Part shown: positions 8,929 through 19,130 of the stretch, in pieces | Numbering within the stretch: position 1 is the stretch's first letter | Layout: each line of letters starts with the position of its first letter | Assembly: GCA_949775045.1 (NCBI GenBank) | Contig: OX459102.1 | Location: forward strand, 9,271,738 to 9,335,737 | DNA from: Metridium senile | Lineage: Eukaryota > Cnidaria > Anthozoa > Actiniaria > Metridiidae | Direction of reading: 5' to 3' | DNA length: 64,000 nt | Position numbers and translations under genes: made by a program | The notes under the pieces: model-generated | Databases searched by the model: none | What the model was told of the DNA's origin: nothing | Seen by the model: the letters and a program-made list of their open reading frames with translations, nothing else

Positions 8929-9984
8929 ATGAAAATGCCTATCGTGAAACTTATCGTGAACTATCTATCAAACAAGCTACCTATCTATTCAAAAGAGACT
9001 TATATTTCAGCTTATACAAACTCTAAAACCACAAAGAGCTCAACTACACAATGTGAACAAAGGTCTACCGAAGAAAAAACGACGATTGCAAGCATTTCAA
9101 GCGAAGAAGATACAAGACTAGCGACTTGTGTTTACACTCAACCATGTGAGTCTCAAAGTAAGGCCGCCTTCTCAAAGATGACTACTTCTTTCATAATAAT
9201 AATGCTAAGTACCTTGCTTCTTTTGTTATTTTTAATTCAAGGAAGTATTTTCTGTTTTCCCTATTTGATATTAGTAACTTTGTTAGGGTACAAAACAGTC
9301 AAGTTATTCGACTTCTACACTCAAACTATTGTCATTTCATCGTTCAGTGATTCTGATGTATTAGATAAAACTAGTTGTTTGACTGTACATGTATATAATG
9401 ATGCAGAAGTCACAATAAAGATTACAAATAATACCAGGTCTCGTTATTCAAGGTTTGTTTATTATAATTATAGACATTTTCGCTGTCATCGTTGTCGTGA
9501 GCCAAGTAGAATGCCAACACGATTAATAAGGCGTTTAAACACCAAAAGTAGGAAGCTTAGACGGTTTGTTTATCATAGAAAACGCTCAAATATACCCAGG
9601 TCTTATAAGTTACATAATTATATTAACTGTGCAAAAGTCAAAAGCGAGCATTATTCTTCAAAGTTCAAGGGGATTGGTACACAAGCATTTATTTCTCAAA
9701 GAAGGTTCAAATGTACAGCCAGTCGGTATATATCGTCCCTTTCTTGTAATAGACCAACGTCTCTCTATAAGACTCAGAGAATCCCGAGTTCATGCAGTTA
9801 TGCGTCTAGTTTAATAAAATGTTATGCTCAAAACGAGAACTATTGTCTGTCTAGACGAAAATTACTTATTTCAGGTGACATTGAATCAAATCCTGGTCCT
9901 CTAATTCAACACAGTAATACAGTAGTAGTACATACTCAAAATCATGATGCCTCATCTTTATCAGCCAGTTCTAAACAACCATAG
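8929..9984 (+). CDS. Unrecognised ORF carrying a canonical 2A-type motif (transposon ORF)
   Basis: The ORF is 351 aa from the first ATG (8929), or from a second at 8935. Its central part has a hydrophobic block (about residues 87-120), then a strongly basic stretch rich in Arg, Tyr and His. Near the end, RRKLLISGDIESNPGP contains the 2A consensus D(V/I)ExNPGP, where the ribosome skips the last Gly-Pro bond. 2A sequences are known at the N-terminal side of ORFs in non-LTR retrotransposons of sea urchins and other invertebrates. Here only 27 residues follow before the stop, and no endonuclease or reverse transcriptase follows in frame. The element may be truncated, or translation may continue after splicing. 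The ORF lies inside the 7-kb transposon. Nothing in the first 310 residues was recognised. Confidence 0.55.
   Translation: MKMPIVKLIVNYLSNKLPIYSKETYISAYTNSKTTKSSTTQCEQRSTEEKTTIASISSEEDTRLATCVYTQPCESQSKAAFSKMTTSFIIIMLSTLLLLLFLIQGSIFCFPYLILVTLLGYKTVKLFDFYTQTIVISSFSDSDVLDKTSCLTVHVYNDAEVTIKITNNTRSRYSRFVYYNYRHFRCHRCREPSRMPTRLIRRLNTKSRKLRRFVYHRKRSNIPRSYKLHNYINCAKVKSEHYSSKFKGIGTQAFISQRRFKCTASRYISSLSCNRPTSLYKTQRIPSSCSYASSLIKCYAQNENYCLSRRKLLISGDIESNPGPLIQHSNTVVVHTQNHDASSLSASSKQP
9874..9900 (+). other. 2A ribosome-skipping motif GDIESNPGP
   Basis: Nine codons ending CCTGGTCCT encode G-D-I-E-S-N-P-G-P, which satisfies every fixed position of the 2A consensus, preceded by the usual Leu-Leu. Skipping would separate a ~322-residue upstream product from a downstream product starting with Pro. 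Confidence 0.7.
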
Positions 9985-10159
9985 GACGGCTACCACAATC
10001 TTTATAATGCAAATCAAATTAGACAAATCCACAAATTTTGATTTATTTCATATTCATATTGTTTTAGTTTCAGCAACTTCATACTTTATTGTGCAAAAAT
10101 TGTGTGCTTTCACCTGCAGTGACAACTGTCTTTCAACTGTTTTTCTGCCACTCAAATCT

Positions 10160-10206
10160 TAACCTGAGTATCAGGCTCTAGGGGAGAAGGCCTGATACTC
10201 AGGTTA
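10160..10206. repeat. Perfect 17-bp hairpin
   Basis: TAACCTGAGTATCAGGC is followed, after 13 nt, by its exact complement. It resembles the hairpin at 8770-8818 in size but not in sequence. Confidence 0.55.
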
Positions 10207-10413
10207 CTCAAATCTGTAAACTAGTTTGATCCAGCTCTCCCCAGCTCATCACCTTGCATCAAGGGCACGAGTGCACGCTACGTAGAGCGTCTAGTTCCAG
10301 ATAACGTACTACAGAATGCAAGTTCGTGTTACGAAATAATTCAATAGAGTAAGAAATTCTTGTTTCTAATTATATAAGACCTATCAGAAAAGAATGATAT
10401 CTGAGGCATTAGA

Positions 10414-10668
10414 GTAGTTTCACATAAGCAGCTTCTTGTATGCTTATGTGTTTGTTCTATGCTAATGAGCTCGTTGACAACAAATATAACGTATGCACGT
10501 GCATACGTTGTTACAATGTAAACACAATTAACGTCTTTCTTTCTAAAGTTGACGGTTTTTTATATTGTAACAACGTATGCACGTGAATTCGTTATATTTC
10601 TTGTCAACGACCTCATTAGAATATAAGAAACACATTAGCATTCAAGAAGCGGTTTATGTGAAACTACT
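10414..10668. mobile_element. Palindromic MITE
   Basis: Arms of about 105 bp: AGTAGTTTCACATAAGC... and ...GTTTATGTGAAACTACT, each with GTATGCACGT and AACGAGCTCATTAG-like boxes. Non-coding. Confidence 0.6.
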
Positions 10669-12316
10669 GTATTGTTCATAGAAAACACTTAACAAAGCCT
10701 GGATGAACAATCAGTGCCTCTGAGTCTTACTCTTGATTAGTTTGTACAAAATTTGCATTCTGTACATTCGTAGCTAGATGATGACTATAGTTCATAACCA
10801 GAAAATCAAATATCATCATTAATCATGATTCACCTTCTCGTATTTCCCTTTACAACACATTTCTGTGCACATTTTGTAACAGCAAAAAAATAATTTCCCT
10901 ATACTAGCTTCACCCGAATAAATTTAAGCATTCTTTGAGAGCATTCTACCTATTCTTTTAGCACATTTGTTGTTAACAGAGCCGGGAACAGCAGCGGAAG
11001 TATCACACAAAAACTTTAGTCCTCCCCTGTAAAAATTAAAACCCTCCCCCTCAAGAAAGTAGTTTGCTGTCAATTTATGGCCATTCGGGGATAAGAGAGT
11101 CGTAATTTTTGTCTTACAAGCATGGTACGAAAGCCTAAACAATAGCCTTTTGTTATAAGAGCTGTGTGATTGGATGTATCATGGCAACCTTGGTGGAGGT
11201 TCCTACCCAGTGTAGATATAGTTTCGACGGGCGAATGTATGACGTAATAAGCTTAAAGTCCGTGAGAGACTAGGCCTGTATAAAATTAAAATTATTGAAG
11301 GCGCCATTTTTAAAATACAATTCGAGGACGATAAAAGGAATAAAGTCAAGTTACAGGTAAATAGTTCATTTACTCATACTTTAGTATTATGTTCTATATT
11401 AGTTTTAAAGCAAATTATGTCTTCGTTCACGAACTTCATGTATCCTATCGCTCATGATCTGGATCAAAATAATAACCTCTAGCTCCAAATAATAACCTCT
11501 GGTTCAAATTGGGTGACTACAATAATGACCTATGAATAATTAATTCATCAGCCCCACTCTTCCCAGCTGAATTCAAAACCCTCCCCAGCTTAAAGATTCT
11601 CGTAAATAATGACTACTTCAAAACAATGAAAGTGTGTATTAAGACGTGACGCAAAGCCAGCACCCATATTCAGAAGTTTAGCGAAGTAGAACACCACAGG
11701 TGGAAACTTGGCGAGCATTGCTACTACATAATCAAATTTTATCAAATATGTTGACCACAAACAGCTATTTCTCGATGCAAGCTGACTTGGTTTAAGGTAT
11801 GTTTGATATTGATCGAAATATGTATAAGCTCTGCTGTGAGTTTGTTTTGGTATTAACATATAAACTTAATATGTCTAGATTCCATAATTAATACGTATGA
11901 TCGTCGTAAACAACTATATAGTGGTATTATGAAATGTACTTTAGTATACTGATATACCACTATCACACTGCAGTCTGTTATTGATATAAGTTGTAGAAAT
12001 ATATTACATAAATCTGTGAGACACTGCAGATTAATTTCATCATTTACTGATGAGTTTACTTTTCGATTCGCATGGTTGAATGGTTCTTTTAAAAAGAGGT
12101 CGCTAGCTAATACACTCTATCTAAGGTTCTGTTAGGTTTATAACAAGTCAATAAACGGCAAACAAACTACCTGTTTTTCTGTCCTATCTTTTTGAACTTC
12201 TTTAGAAGATACCAAACACTGTAGCTTTGAAACCAGCAAACAGTATTAACCATACATACTTTGACTTACTGTTTCACGATAAATAATTTTCAGGTTCCTC
12301 CTTTTTTTCTCACTAG
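10669..12316. other. Interior of the 7-kb element, no gene recognised
   Basis: Contains the right arm of the nested inverted repeat (11208-11462) and otherwise AT-rich DNA. A pyrimidine tract with acceptor-like CTAG ends at 12316. Confidence 0.4.
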
Positions 12317-12577
12317 TTTCCTCACCACATCAAGTCTCAAGTTCGTTTGTTTGCAATAATTACAAATTATGGCTTGTTGACAAAAAAAATTAAATGCGGT
12401 TTAGAATCGCATATGCCTACTACGCAAAAAGGAAACAAATCGAATACCCATACCACAAAAGTCAAGTTTTCATGTCGTTGTCAGGACTGCGGTGCAGTTC
12501 ACCAACTTTCTTTAAAATTCAATAAATTGAAATTCGTTGATGACAAAGAATCCGAAAATAATCAAGTTGAATTGTAA
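12317..12577 (+). CDS. Probable terminal exon of an unrecognised transposon gene (Cys-rich tail)
   Basis: A strong acceptor (TCCTCCTTTTTTTCTCACTAG) is followed by an 86-codon open frame ending in TAA at 12575-12577. An AATAAA polyadenylation signal lies at 12592-12597, 15 bases later. The peptide is basic, with a C-R-C-x2-C cluster (SCRCQDCGAVHQ) and an acidic end (DDKESENNQ). The acceptor, open frame and polyA signal together support a real last exon, perhaps of the element's own protein. Upstream exons were not identified and the family was not recognised; the cysteines suggest a small metal-binding knuckle. Confidence 0.45.
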   Translation, partial: FPHHIKSQVRLFAIITNYGLLTKKIKCGLESHMPTTQKGNKSNTHTTKVKFSCRCQDCGAVHQLSLKFNKLKFVDDKESENNQVEL

Positions 12578-12701
12578 TGATTGAAAATCTGAATAAAATT
12601 ACTTTTTATCCATTTGAGTGGTTTCGTACAGTTCAATAAACACCGGTGTAAATTTATATCTCTGAACTCTAAATATCATATAAAATAAAACCGTTCCTTC
12701 G

Positions 12702-12800
12702 ACACCTATTTCCCCAGTGGTTAAAGACTGCAGATCTATCATGTGTCGTCAATTCGAATCCGCATGGAGAGATTATCTCTTCGGGGTCTGCACGTTATTA
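12702..12800 (+). repeat. Possible tRNA-derived SINE
   Basis: A-box-like CCCAGTGGTTAAAG (12712-12725) and B-box-like AATTCGAATCC (12751-12761) at tRNA-like spacing, without a pairing acceptor stem. Confidence 0.3.
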
Positions 12801-13506
12801 AGATAATGTTTTATTGTTATACTTAGAACGATATTGATAACTGTCTTTTCTTTTCGACCTGGATTGACTAGGTGGCACACAGCCAATCAAACAAGTTCAA
12901 CATAGACATGATCTGTTCTTTCAGAATCATAAAAGAGACGGAGTTATAAGATCACATAATATTTCATGCCTTTCATTGCTAAAAATAATTAATCGATCAT
13001 CATCATTCAACCCTAACAATAAAAATATCGGCTACACATAAATAACACGGTTGGCGGTCAACTCTCTCGGCATTAATTGTGCGAAAATTCGCGCCAAAAC
13101 AATTTCCCCGTCATTTGTAAAAATACTTGGTCTGAGTGCTAAAAATAGTCGACCAAATTCTCGCCAAAAATAATTTCCCCACCATTTTTTCAATTCCCAT
13201 TTTTGAATAAATTTCACGGTTGCGGTCAAGTCTCCATTTCACACTACAGCACATTTCAGTGAAGATACTTCAATATAGATCAAGCTAAGATTAACAATCT
13301 AAAATAAAATAAAATATTTTGGTAAAGCCTCGTTTCCATGCACACCTATTTAGGGGCATGCGCATTACTCGGTTTCGAGCGCCTATTTCGAATGGCCCTA
13401 TATCACATAATGATCGCCTTGGTGAAGTTAGTAATCTGGCCAAGTTTCATGCTTTTATCACAAAACCAACAATTTGATATATTTTTGGTCGTTAGCAGCT
13501 GGACTA

Positions 13507-14719
13507 TTAACTTTTATTAATTTTTATTAATTATTAACTTTCTTGATTCTTACAAATAGTAATACATTCACGCACCAACAATACACGCGAGCATTCATAT
13601 TAAGATATGGAATGCATGAAAATGGGAATCTGTCCATGGTAGTGGACAGCGGAATACTCGCGTGCGGGAAAAAAGGACTTGCAACGAGTCATGTACCAGG
13701 GTGGGTGGGTGGGTACTCGCAACTAGGTAGCCGGCGTCGTCAATGAGAGTGACACAAAGATCAGACACGGACACGGGCTAATATATACAAGAAGGTGCAT
13801 GATGGGATATCTATTGTTATGTAAATACTCGCTTTTATTCTTAGTGCTTAGAATAGTAAAGTAAATCTTGATAAAATTAAGGTGGGAAGTTTTTTTAAGA
13901 TTCAGATATTTAACGCTATAGTTGCATTAAATTGTAGTAGAAAATTTATGCCTCTGTCATGTTTACATAGCTCTACAGGTATATGAATTTCCACGTTGCA
14001 TTAGAGTTAGAGAACAGACGATGTAAACAAGTTATTTTCAAAGCTTTTTCCATTATATATATAGCTTATAAAATAACATAATTCATAATGTGAACACCTC
14101 GTTGTCTGTGGTTAATGTTTTGTTCATCGTGGGAGGGGATGGATGGGAAATGAATATATATCTATTTTTACGGTCTTTTTCATATTTTTTATAAAATATA
14201 ATTATTATCATACATCTCTATTCGTCACTATTCGCGACTATTTGCACTCGAACGGTGTAATTTCCTATACTAATCCAATTAACACCTCGTGTAATCCTTT
14301 TTAAGCATGTTAAGTACAAAAAAATACAGTCAACTAGCTTTATGTATAAACATTTGGTATTATCACAAGTTGAAAACATATAATCATATCCTTTATTTAT
14401 TTAGTAGAATTTTTAAGAAAGACCCCAACCTAGCCAGGGCAAACAATCTTAATTCTTGGCAGAGAGTATTTTCACAAGAAAAAACAAAGGTCTTAACCTA
14501 CTTGAGTTTGTGAATGGAAAGCCGGCCACTTAGAAAGCCGGCCACTTATCTTTGCTTTTTGTGGTCATGGATTCGGATAAAATCTTATTAATAATTTCCC
14601 AATCAAATTTATTTATTATTTTTTTTTTTTACAGCTTGTGAAAAGCAGTCATTCAGTGTTAACAAGTACTGTCTCAAGTTCTTTTTGGTCAGCTAGCTGC
14701 AAACTACTCAAATTCTCAT
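13507..14719. repeat. Unit 1 remainder and upstream block of sulfotransferase 2
   Basis: Positions 13507-13850 continue unit 1 and match 18719-19060 (with the GGGTGGGTGGGTACTCG box). Positions 13855-14090 are unit-specific. Positions 14091-14217 and 14285-14513 match the upstream blocks of unit 1. A doubled AAGCCGGCCACTTA box (about 14519-14548) and a CAG acceptor-like site precede the ATG. The LINE insertion of unit 1 is absent here. Confidence 0.6.
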
Positions 14720-15979
14720 ATGATTTCATGCCCATACGGCCGAAGGCTTTTCTGTCGGTTCCATTTTCGGCCAATATTATTGTTTATTGTTCTTTTGGCT
14801 CTAATCTGCTGTGTTTTCCTTCTAAAGGAAAATGAAAATATCGTCACACAAAGAGAGAATGAAGTTCTAGAAGAAGATGTAGTGACAACTCAAAGCACCG
14901 AAAAAGAAACTGAGCAAGCGCATGTGGGTGACGAAGACAAAAAGAAACTACAAAACTTGATCATTGTGACACACGGTCGTTCAGGATCGACTTTCCTTGG
15001 AAATATTTTTAATCATCACCCTAACGTGTTTTATTTGTTTGAACCTTACCAAACAGTAGAACGACTTCATCACGGCGGTAGGGAACCCGAAAACGAAGAT
15101 TACCAAGCGAAAGGTTTTCAATGGATGAAAGGCGTATTTCAGTGCGACTTCGTGTCACTTGATCACGTGAAAGACCTGCAAGGGTATTTCCAGAAAATAT
15201 ACCCAGAGAGCGACGATAATCCAATGAAAAGTCTCTCACTGCTTTCGCCACCGTTCTGTCCTTATAACATAACGGATCAATTATGGTCAGTGGAAAGCTG
15301 TCCCCCACTGGATAAGAAAACTTTGGAGGAGACATGCAAATCTAAGTATAGCCTAACGGTGGCGAAAGGACTAATGTCAAGGATGCCTGGCGAAAATATC
15401 AAGCATTTGTTATCGATTTGCGATACCGATCAATTTGACTGCAAGTTTATTTTCTTGGTTCGTGATCCACGTGGTATAATCCCTTCTTCAAGAGCTGTTG
15501 GGTTTTACCGTGACAAAGATTCAGTCCTGAGTGGGACAAAAACATTTTCCCAGAAAATATGCGGAATGACGGAAAACAACTTGAATATCATTCGCTCTTT
15601 GTCGCCAGTAGAAAAGAAGCGATTCATGCTGTTACGTTATGAAGACCTGGCAGAAAATCCTATGAAGATTTTACCAAGTTTAATGGAATTTGCAGGGCTG
15701 CCCATGGATGAGAGTCAGAAAAAGTGGCTATATCTCGCCTCACACCTCCCCGAGACAGAGAGCGAAAGAAAAGCTGCGAGATGGCGCCTAGACTCATGGG
15801 AAGGGGCACAAAGATGGCGCTGGAAAGTAGGCAATGACGTCATCCAAGTTATTGAAAATACTTGTAGTCACGTGATGAGTGTGCTGGGATATAAAGCTGT
15901 GGGTGAATCGCACGAATTACAAAATAATTTAACAGTTCGTCTGTTTGAGGACACATACGAAGCTCTTCAATGGTTCTAA
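14720..15979 (+). CDS. Carbohydrate sulfotransferase, copy 2 (CHST1/3-like)
   Basis: The product is 419 aa in one exon, with the same predicted function and architecture as copy 1: membrane anchor, PAPS 5'-phosphosulfate loop GRSGSTFLG and 3'-phosphate motif VRDPRGIIPSS all intact. A 6-bp in-frame insertion adds Cys-Pro after residue 3 (MISCPYGRR). It differs from copy 3 by ten further substitutions, for example TDQL, LLRYEDL, MKILPS, LPMDESQ and ETESE. None touches a cofactor motif, so it should be active. The downstream MITE is retained. Confidence 0.93.
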   Translation: MISCPYGRRLFCRFHFRPILLFIVLLALICCVFLLKENENIVTQRENEVLEEDVVTTQSTEKETEQAHVGDEDKKKLQNLIIVTHGRSGSTFLGNIFNHHPNVFYLFEPYQTVERLHHGGREPENEDYQAKGFQWMKGVFQCDFVSLDHVKDLQGYFQKIYPESDDNPMKSLSLLSPPFCPYNITDQLWSVESCPPLDKKTLEETCKSKYSLTVAKGLMSRMPGENIKHLLSICDTDQFDCKFIFLVRDPRGIIPSSRAVGFYRDKDSVLSGTKTFSQKICGMTENNLNIIRSLSPVEKKRFMLLRYEDLAENPMKILPSLMEFAGLPMDESQKKWLYLASHLPETESERKAARWRLDSWEGAQRWRWKVGNDVIQVIENTCSHVMSVLGYKAVGESHELQNNLTVRLFEDTYEALQWF

Positions 15980-15994
15980 ACATAGAAACTACAA

Positions 15995-16300
15995 TATACA
16001 CCCTTTCCGATCGCGAGAAACTTTATCACCCGTCGAAGAGCAACAAGCTAGTGGCGCAAAGGATTATGGATCAGTTCGGAAACTAAATGTGCATTCGGAA
16101 CGTCGTTCTTGTTGTTTGATAAATCAAAACGGTCATTTCTCAATAACAAATTGACAAGTGTAGCAATGTGACCATGAAATCCCTGTGTCCTAATAAGATT
16201 TACAGAGCTAGGTTACCCATGGTCCCCTGCGCTAGGCTTTTCCCTTCCCTTGTAGGCTTTTCCCTTCACGGGTGACAAAGTTTCTCGGAGAGGGTGTATA
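15995..16300. mobile_element. MITE in the 3' flank of sulfotransferase 2
   Basis: Same element and position as 4039-4330: ends TATACACCCTTTCCGA and AGAGGGTGTATA. This copy has a few small indels (for example an added TCGCGAG near the left end). Confidence 0.7.
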
Positions 16301-16380
16301 ACTCAATCTTGTAACTAGGACTGGTACAGTCTCGCGATACACGAAATGAATGAAATCTTAGCTTGCTGCTCACTGGAGAG

Positions 16381-17345
16381 GAGAGGAACGGATCAGAAAG
16401 GAGGGAAAGGATAAAATTAGAGGTAAAAGGAAGAATTAAAATATAGGGAGGAGGGAGAAGGTTGATTTTACCTAATTAATTTTTGAACTATAGGGGCTAG
16501 GTCGTATAGAGTACTAAAGTGTGACGTCACGAAAAAATAAAAGGAGAGGAACGGATCAGAAAGGAGGGAGAAGGTAAAATTAGAGGGAAAAAGAAGAATT
16601 AAAATATAGGGAGGAGGGAGAAGGTTGACTTTCCCTAATTAATTTTTGAACTATAGGGGCTAGGTCGTATAGAGTACTAAAGTACGAAGGGAACTTAACT
16701 GGGAAGAGTTAAATCATCGTAGACACTATCATCGATGTTTGTATGTTTTCAAATGCAAGAACAATTTGCAATCCTCTAATCTGATGTTCACCAAATTAAA
16801 TAAGCATGGACATAACACAAGGCATGGAAACGAGTATCGTTTACCAACAGTAAAAACAAATTGGGGGAAACAAAGGCTGTCATATCATGCCATTAAGGAA
16901 TGGAACACTCTTAGTGAGGCTGTTAAACAATCCTCAAAAATTTCCCAACTTAAGTCTTTTTTCTAAACCAACTATTTAACTGTTTATTTAATATTTACAT
17001 TTTTGCATTATTAATTGTATTTTTTCTCACTTTGTATCGATAATTTGCCTTCTTCATTTTAACTACGTCATATGGTATATATAATTAGTTTACAGGACCT
17101 TCTTGAAAATCACTAATGTGAAGGAGCATCCTGTTAAAATATCATTAAATAAATAAAAATAAATAAGTGTGACGTCACGAAAAAATAAAAGGAGAGGAAC
17201 GGATCAGAAAGAAGGGAGAAGATAAAATTAGAGGTAAAAAGAAGAATTAAAATATAGGGAGGAGGAAGGTTGATTTTACCTAATTAATTTTTTGAACTAT
17301 AGGGGCTAGGTCGTATAGAGTACTAAAGTGTGATGTCACGAAAAA
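16381..17345. repeat. 161-bp minisatellite, three units
   Basis: Units start near 16381, 16543 and 17190, each with GAGAGGAACGGATCAG and ending in GTGACGTCAC or GTGATGTCAC. It is interrupted by the LINE tail at the same point as in unit 1. Confidence 0.75.
16683..17167 (+). mobile_element. 5'-truncated LINE 3' end, second copy
   Basis: Orthologous to 4713-5197 by duplication. It encodes the same 75-residue reverse-transcriptase C-terminal remnant (16739-16966) and has the same A/T-rich tail. Confidence 0.7.
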
Positions 17346-17638
17346 ATAAACTTTGGCTTAATTTAACACGTTTTGGTTGTCAATATCGATGGACAATCAA
17401 AAAAGACGTTCACATGACACTCCACGGTGACGAGTATTGGTCAAATAGCAGATGAGATATGGCCACTTGAATATATGATTTCCCATTACAAATCACTGTA
17501 ATTTAAGCTCTGTTCCAAAAGTTTGGAACTGACCCGAAAATACAATGTTTTGTATGGGCAATTATATATATTTATAAAATTTTTGGTATCTAACGCGCGC
17601 TCTGATTGGTTGATGGTCATGTCTATATGAGAGAACAG

Positions 17639-18078
17639 AGATTATAAAATAATTGGGATAGTACGCGCGCGTTGATTGGTCAAACAACCGTGTTTCATGA
17701 GAGCATGAAACACACTCACGCCATTTTCTAGCGCGCGCGCTCATTCAACGGTCAGTTTATCCGTTGTTTTGATCTTTCGCGCGCGCTTATTGGTCAGTTT
17801 CGAGAAAAAGCAACGTAGGGAGAAATGACATCGTCAAACGAATAAAAGGACATTTTTTCGTCTTTTCGCGCGATTGTTATTTTATAAAAGAAATGAAACA
17901 CGTCTTCTGTTTTTTCACTGGCTTATGAAAACCTCGATACGTTTGGGAGAATTCTCGAGCAGGTCCAAACACTCGACTTCGTCTCGTGTTTGGACTGATC
18001 TGCTCTCGAATTCTCCCAAACGCATCTCGGTTTTCATTAGCGCGTGAAAACACAGAAGACGTATTTCATTTCTTAAAT
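17639..18078. repeat. 440-bp stretch present in unit 2 but not unit 1
   Basis: Unit 1 joins GAGAACAGAG directly to AATGAAAATGACG; here about 440 bp intervene. They contain GCGCGCGC runs, several ATTGGTCA (CCAAT) boxes and the palindrome 17888-18074. Whether this is a gain in unit 2 or a loss in unit 1 cannot be decided. Confidence 0.55.
17888..18074. mobile_element. Palindromic MITE
   Basis: Arms from AAGAAATGAAACACGTCTTC to the inverted GAAGACGTATTTCATTTCTT around a CTCGACTTCGTCTCG centre. It shares its AAGAAAT ends with 18182-18368 but not its interior. Confidence 0.7.
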
Positions 18079-18181
18079 GAAAATGACGAATGCTAGCTGT
18101 CGCGCGCTCTGATTCTGACGTGTTTACGAACATTCGGTAGAAAAGTTTTCTCTGCATTTTGTTTGCGAAAAAATTTCATAA

Positions 18182-18368
18182 AAGAAATATAAAACGGCCG
18201 CTTGTGTCTATGTACTGTGATATAAACACGCTGGGAGATGTAGAGCACTCAAGAAGCAAGAGAAACACTCGCTGCGCTCGTGTTTCTAAGCTTGCTTCTC
18301 TCGTGCTCTACCATCTTCAGCGTGTTTATATCACAGTACATAGACACGCGCGCCGTTTTATATTTCTT
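18182..18368. mobile_element. Near-perfect palindromic MITE, second copy
   Basis: Same element as 5947-6137, carried along by the unit duplication, slightly shorter in the centre. Confidence 0.75.
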
Positions 18369-18449
18369 AAATATAATTATAGCTGCTATTGGACGAAGTT
18401 GGGTCAAATTTGCTGTGTGAACGTCTTTTGGCTTATGATCTTTGACCAA

Positions 18450-18721
18450 TTGCAGTGCGTGTTAGATCATGCATTGTGTTTGTGCGCGCGCTCCTTACGC
18501 CACCCACGTTTGAAATTTTAGAAAAAAGCACAAATCAGTTTGGAATAAGCATGCGCGAGCTTGATTCAACAATCTTTTTTCAGTATATTATTAATAAAAA
18601 ATCGCACGATATGCTCGTACAATTCGCAATTAATAGATACTCGTAATGTTTTGAAAGTAAACAAATTAGACTCGCCTAAAGGCTCGTCCAATTTTGAAAT
18701 CTTTCAAAACATCACTTATTA
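18450..18721. repeat. Downstream end of unit 2, with empty site of the 7-kb element
   Basis: Matches 6220-6488 and then runs directly into the sequence found after 13506. The single TTA at 18719-18721 marks the unoccupied target. Confidence 0.7.
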
Positions 18722-18768
18722 ACTTTTATTAATTTTTATTAATTATTAACTTTCTTGATTCTTACAAA

Positions 18769-19130
18769 TAGTAATACATTCACGCACCAACAATACACGC
18801 GAGCATTCATATTAAGATATGGAATGCATGAAAATGGGAAGCTGTCCATGGTAGTGGACAGCGGAATACTCGCGTGCGGGGAAAAAGGACTTGCAACGCG
18901 TCATGTACCAGGGTGGGTGGGTGGGTACTCGCAACTAGCTAGCCGGCGTCGTCGATGAGAGTGACACAAAAGACACGGACACGGGCTAATATATACAAGA
19001 AGGTGCATGATGGGATATCTATTGTTATGTAAATACTCGCTTTTATTCTTAGTGCTTAAAATAGTAATACATTCACGCACCAACAATACACGCGAGCATT
19101 CATATTAAGATATGGAATGCATGAAAGTGG
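18769..19130. repeat. Local direct duplication
   Basis: AATACATTCACGCACCAACA and the following ~65 bp (18772 onward) recur at about 19067. Unit 1 has a single copy (13560). The stretch also includes a GGGTGGGTGGGTACTCG box. Confidence 0.6.

Larger units (their letters stand above)
7675..11462. mobile_element. Nested 3.8-kb inverted-repeat segment inside the 7-kb element
   Basis: Arms at about 7675-7945 and 11208-11462 are inverted copies: CATGAGCGATAGGATACATGA, then a region with GCCTAGTCTCTCACGGACT. Each arm carries a splice-donor-like ACAGGTAA (minus strand at about 7778, plus strand at about 11354). It is either a transposon nested in the 7-kb element or the internal arms of a compound element. 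The 2A ORF lies between the arms. No clean target duplication was found. Confidence 0.5.
6489..13506. mobile_element. 7.0-kb DNA transposon with ~250-bp inverted ends, TTA target duplication
   Basis: The left end (6489-6728, TAGTCCGGCTGCTAACGA...) and right end (13255-13506, ...TCGTTAGCAGCTGGACTA) are inverted copies over about 240 bp with scattered differences. TTA is duplicated at 6486-6488 and 13507-13509. Unit 2 keeps the uninterrupted site at 18719-18721 with the same flanks, so the boundaries are clear and the insertion is younger than the gene duplication. The length would suit an autonomous element. TTA duplications fit PIF/Harbinger or a CMC-type element, but no transposase was recognised. 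Inside are a 2A-containing ORF, a likely terminal exon (12317-12577) and several nested repeats. Confidence 0.8.
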
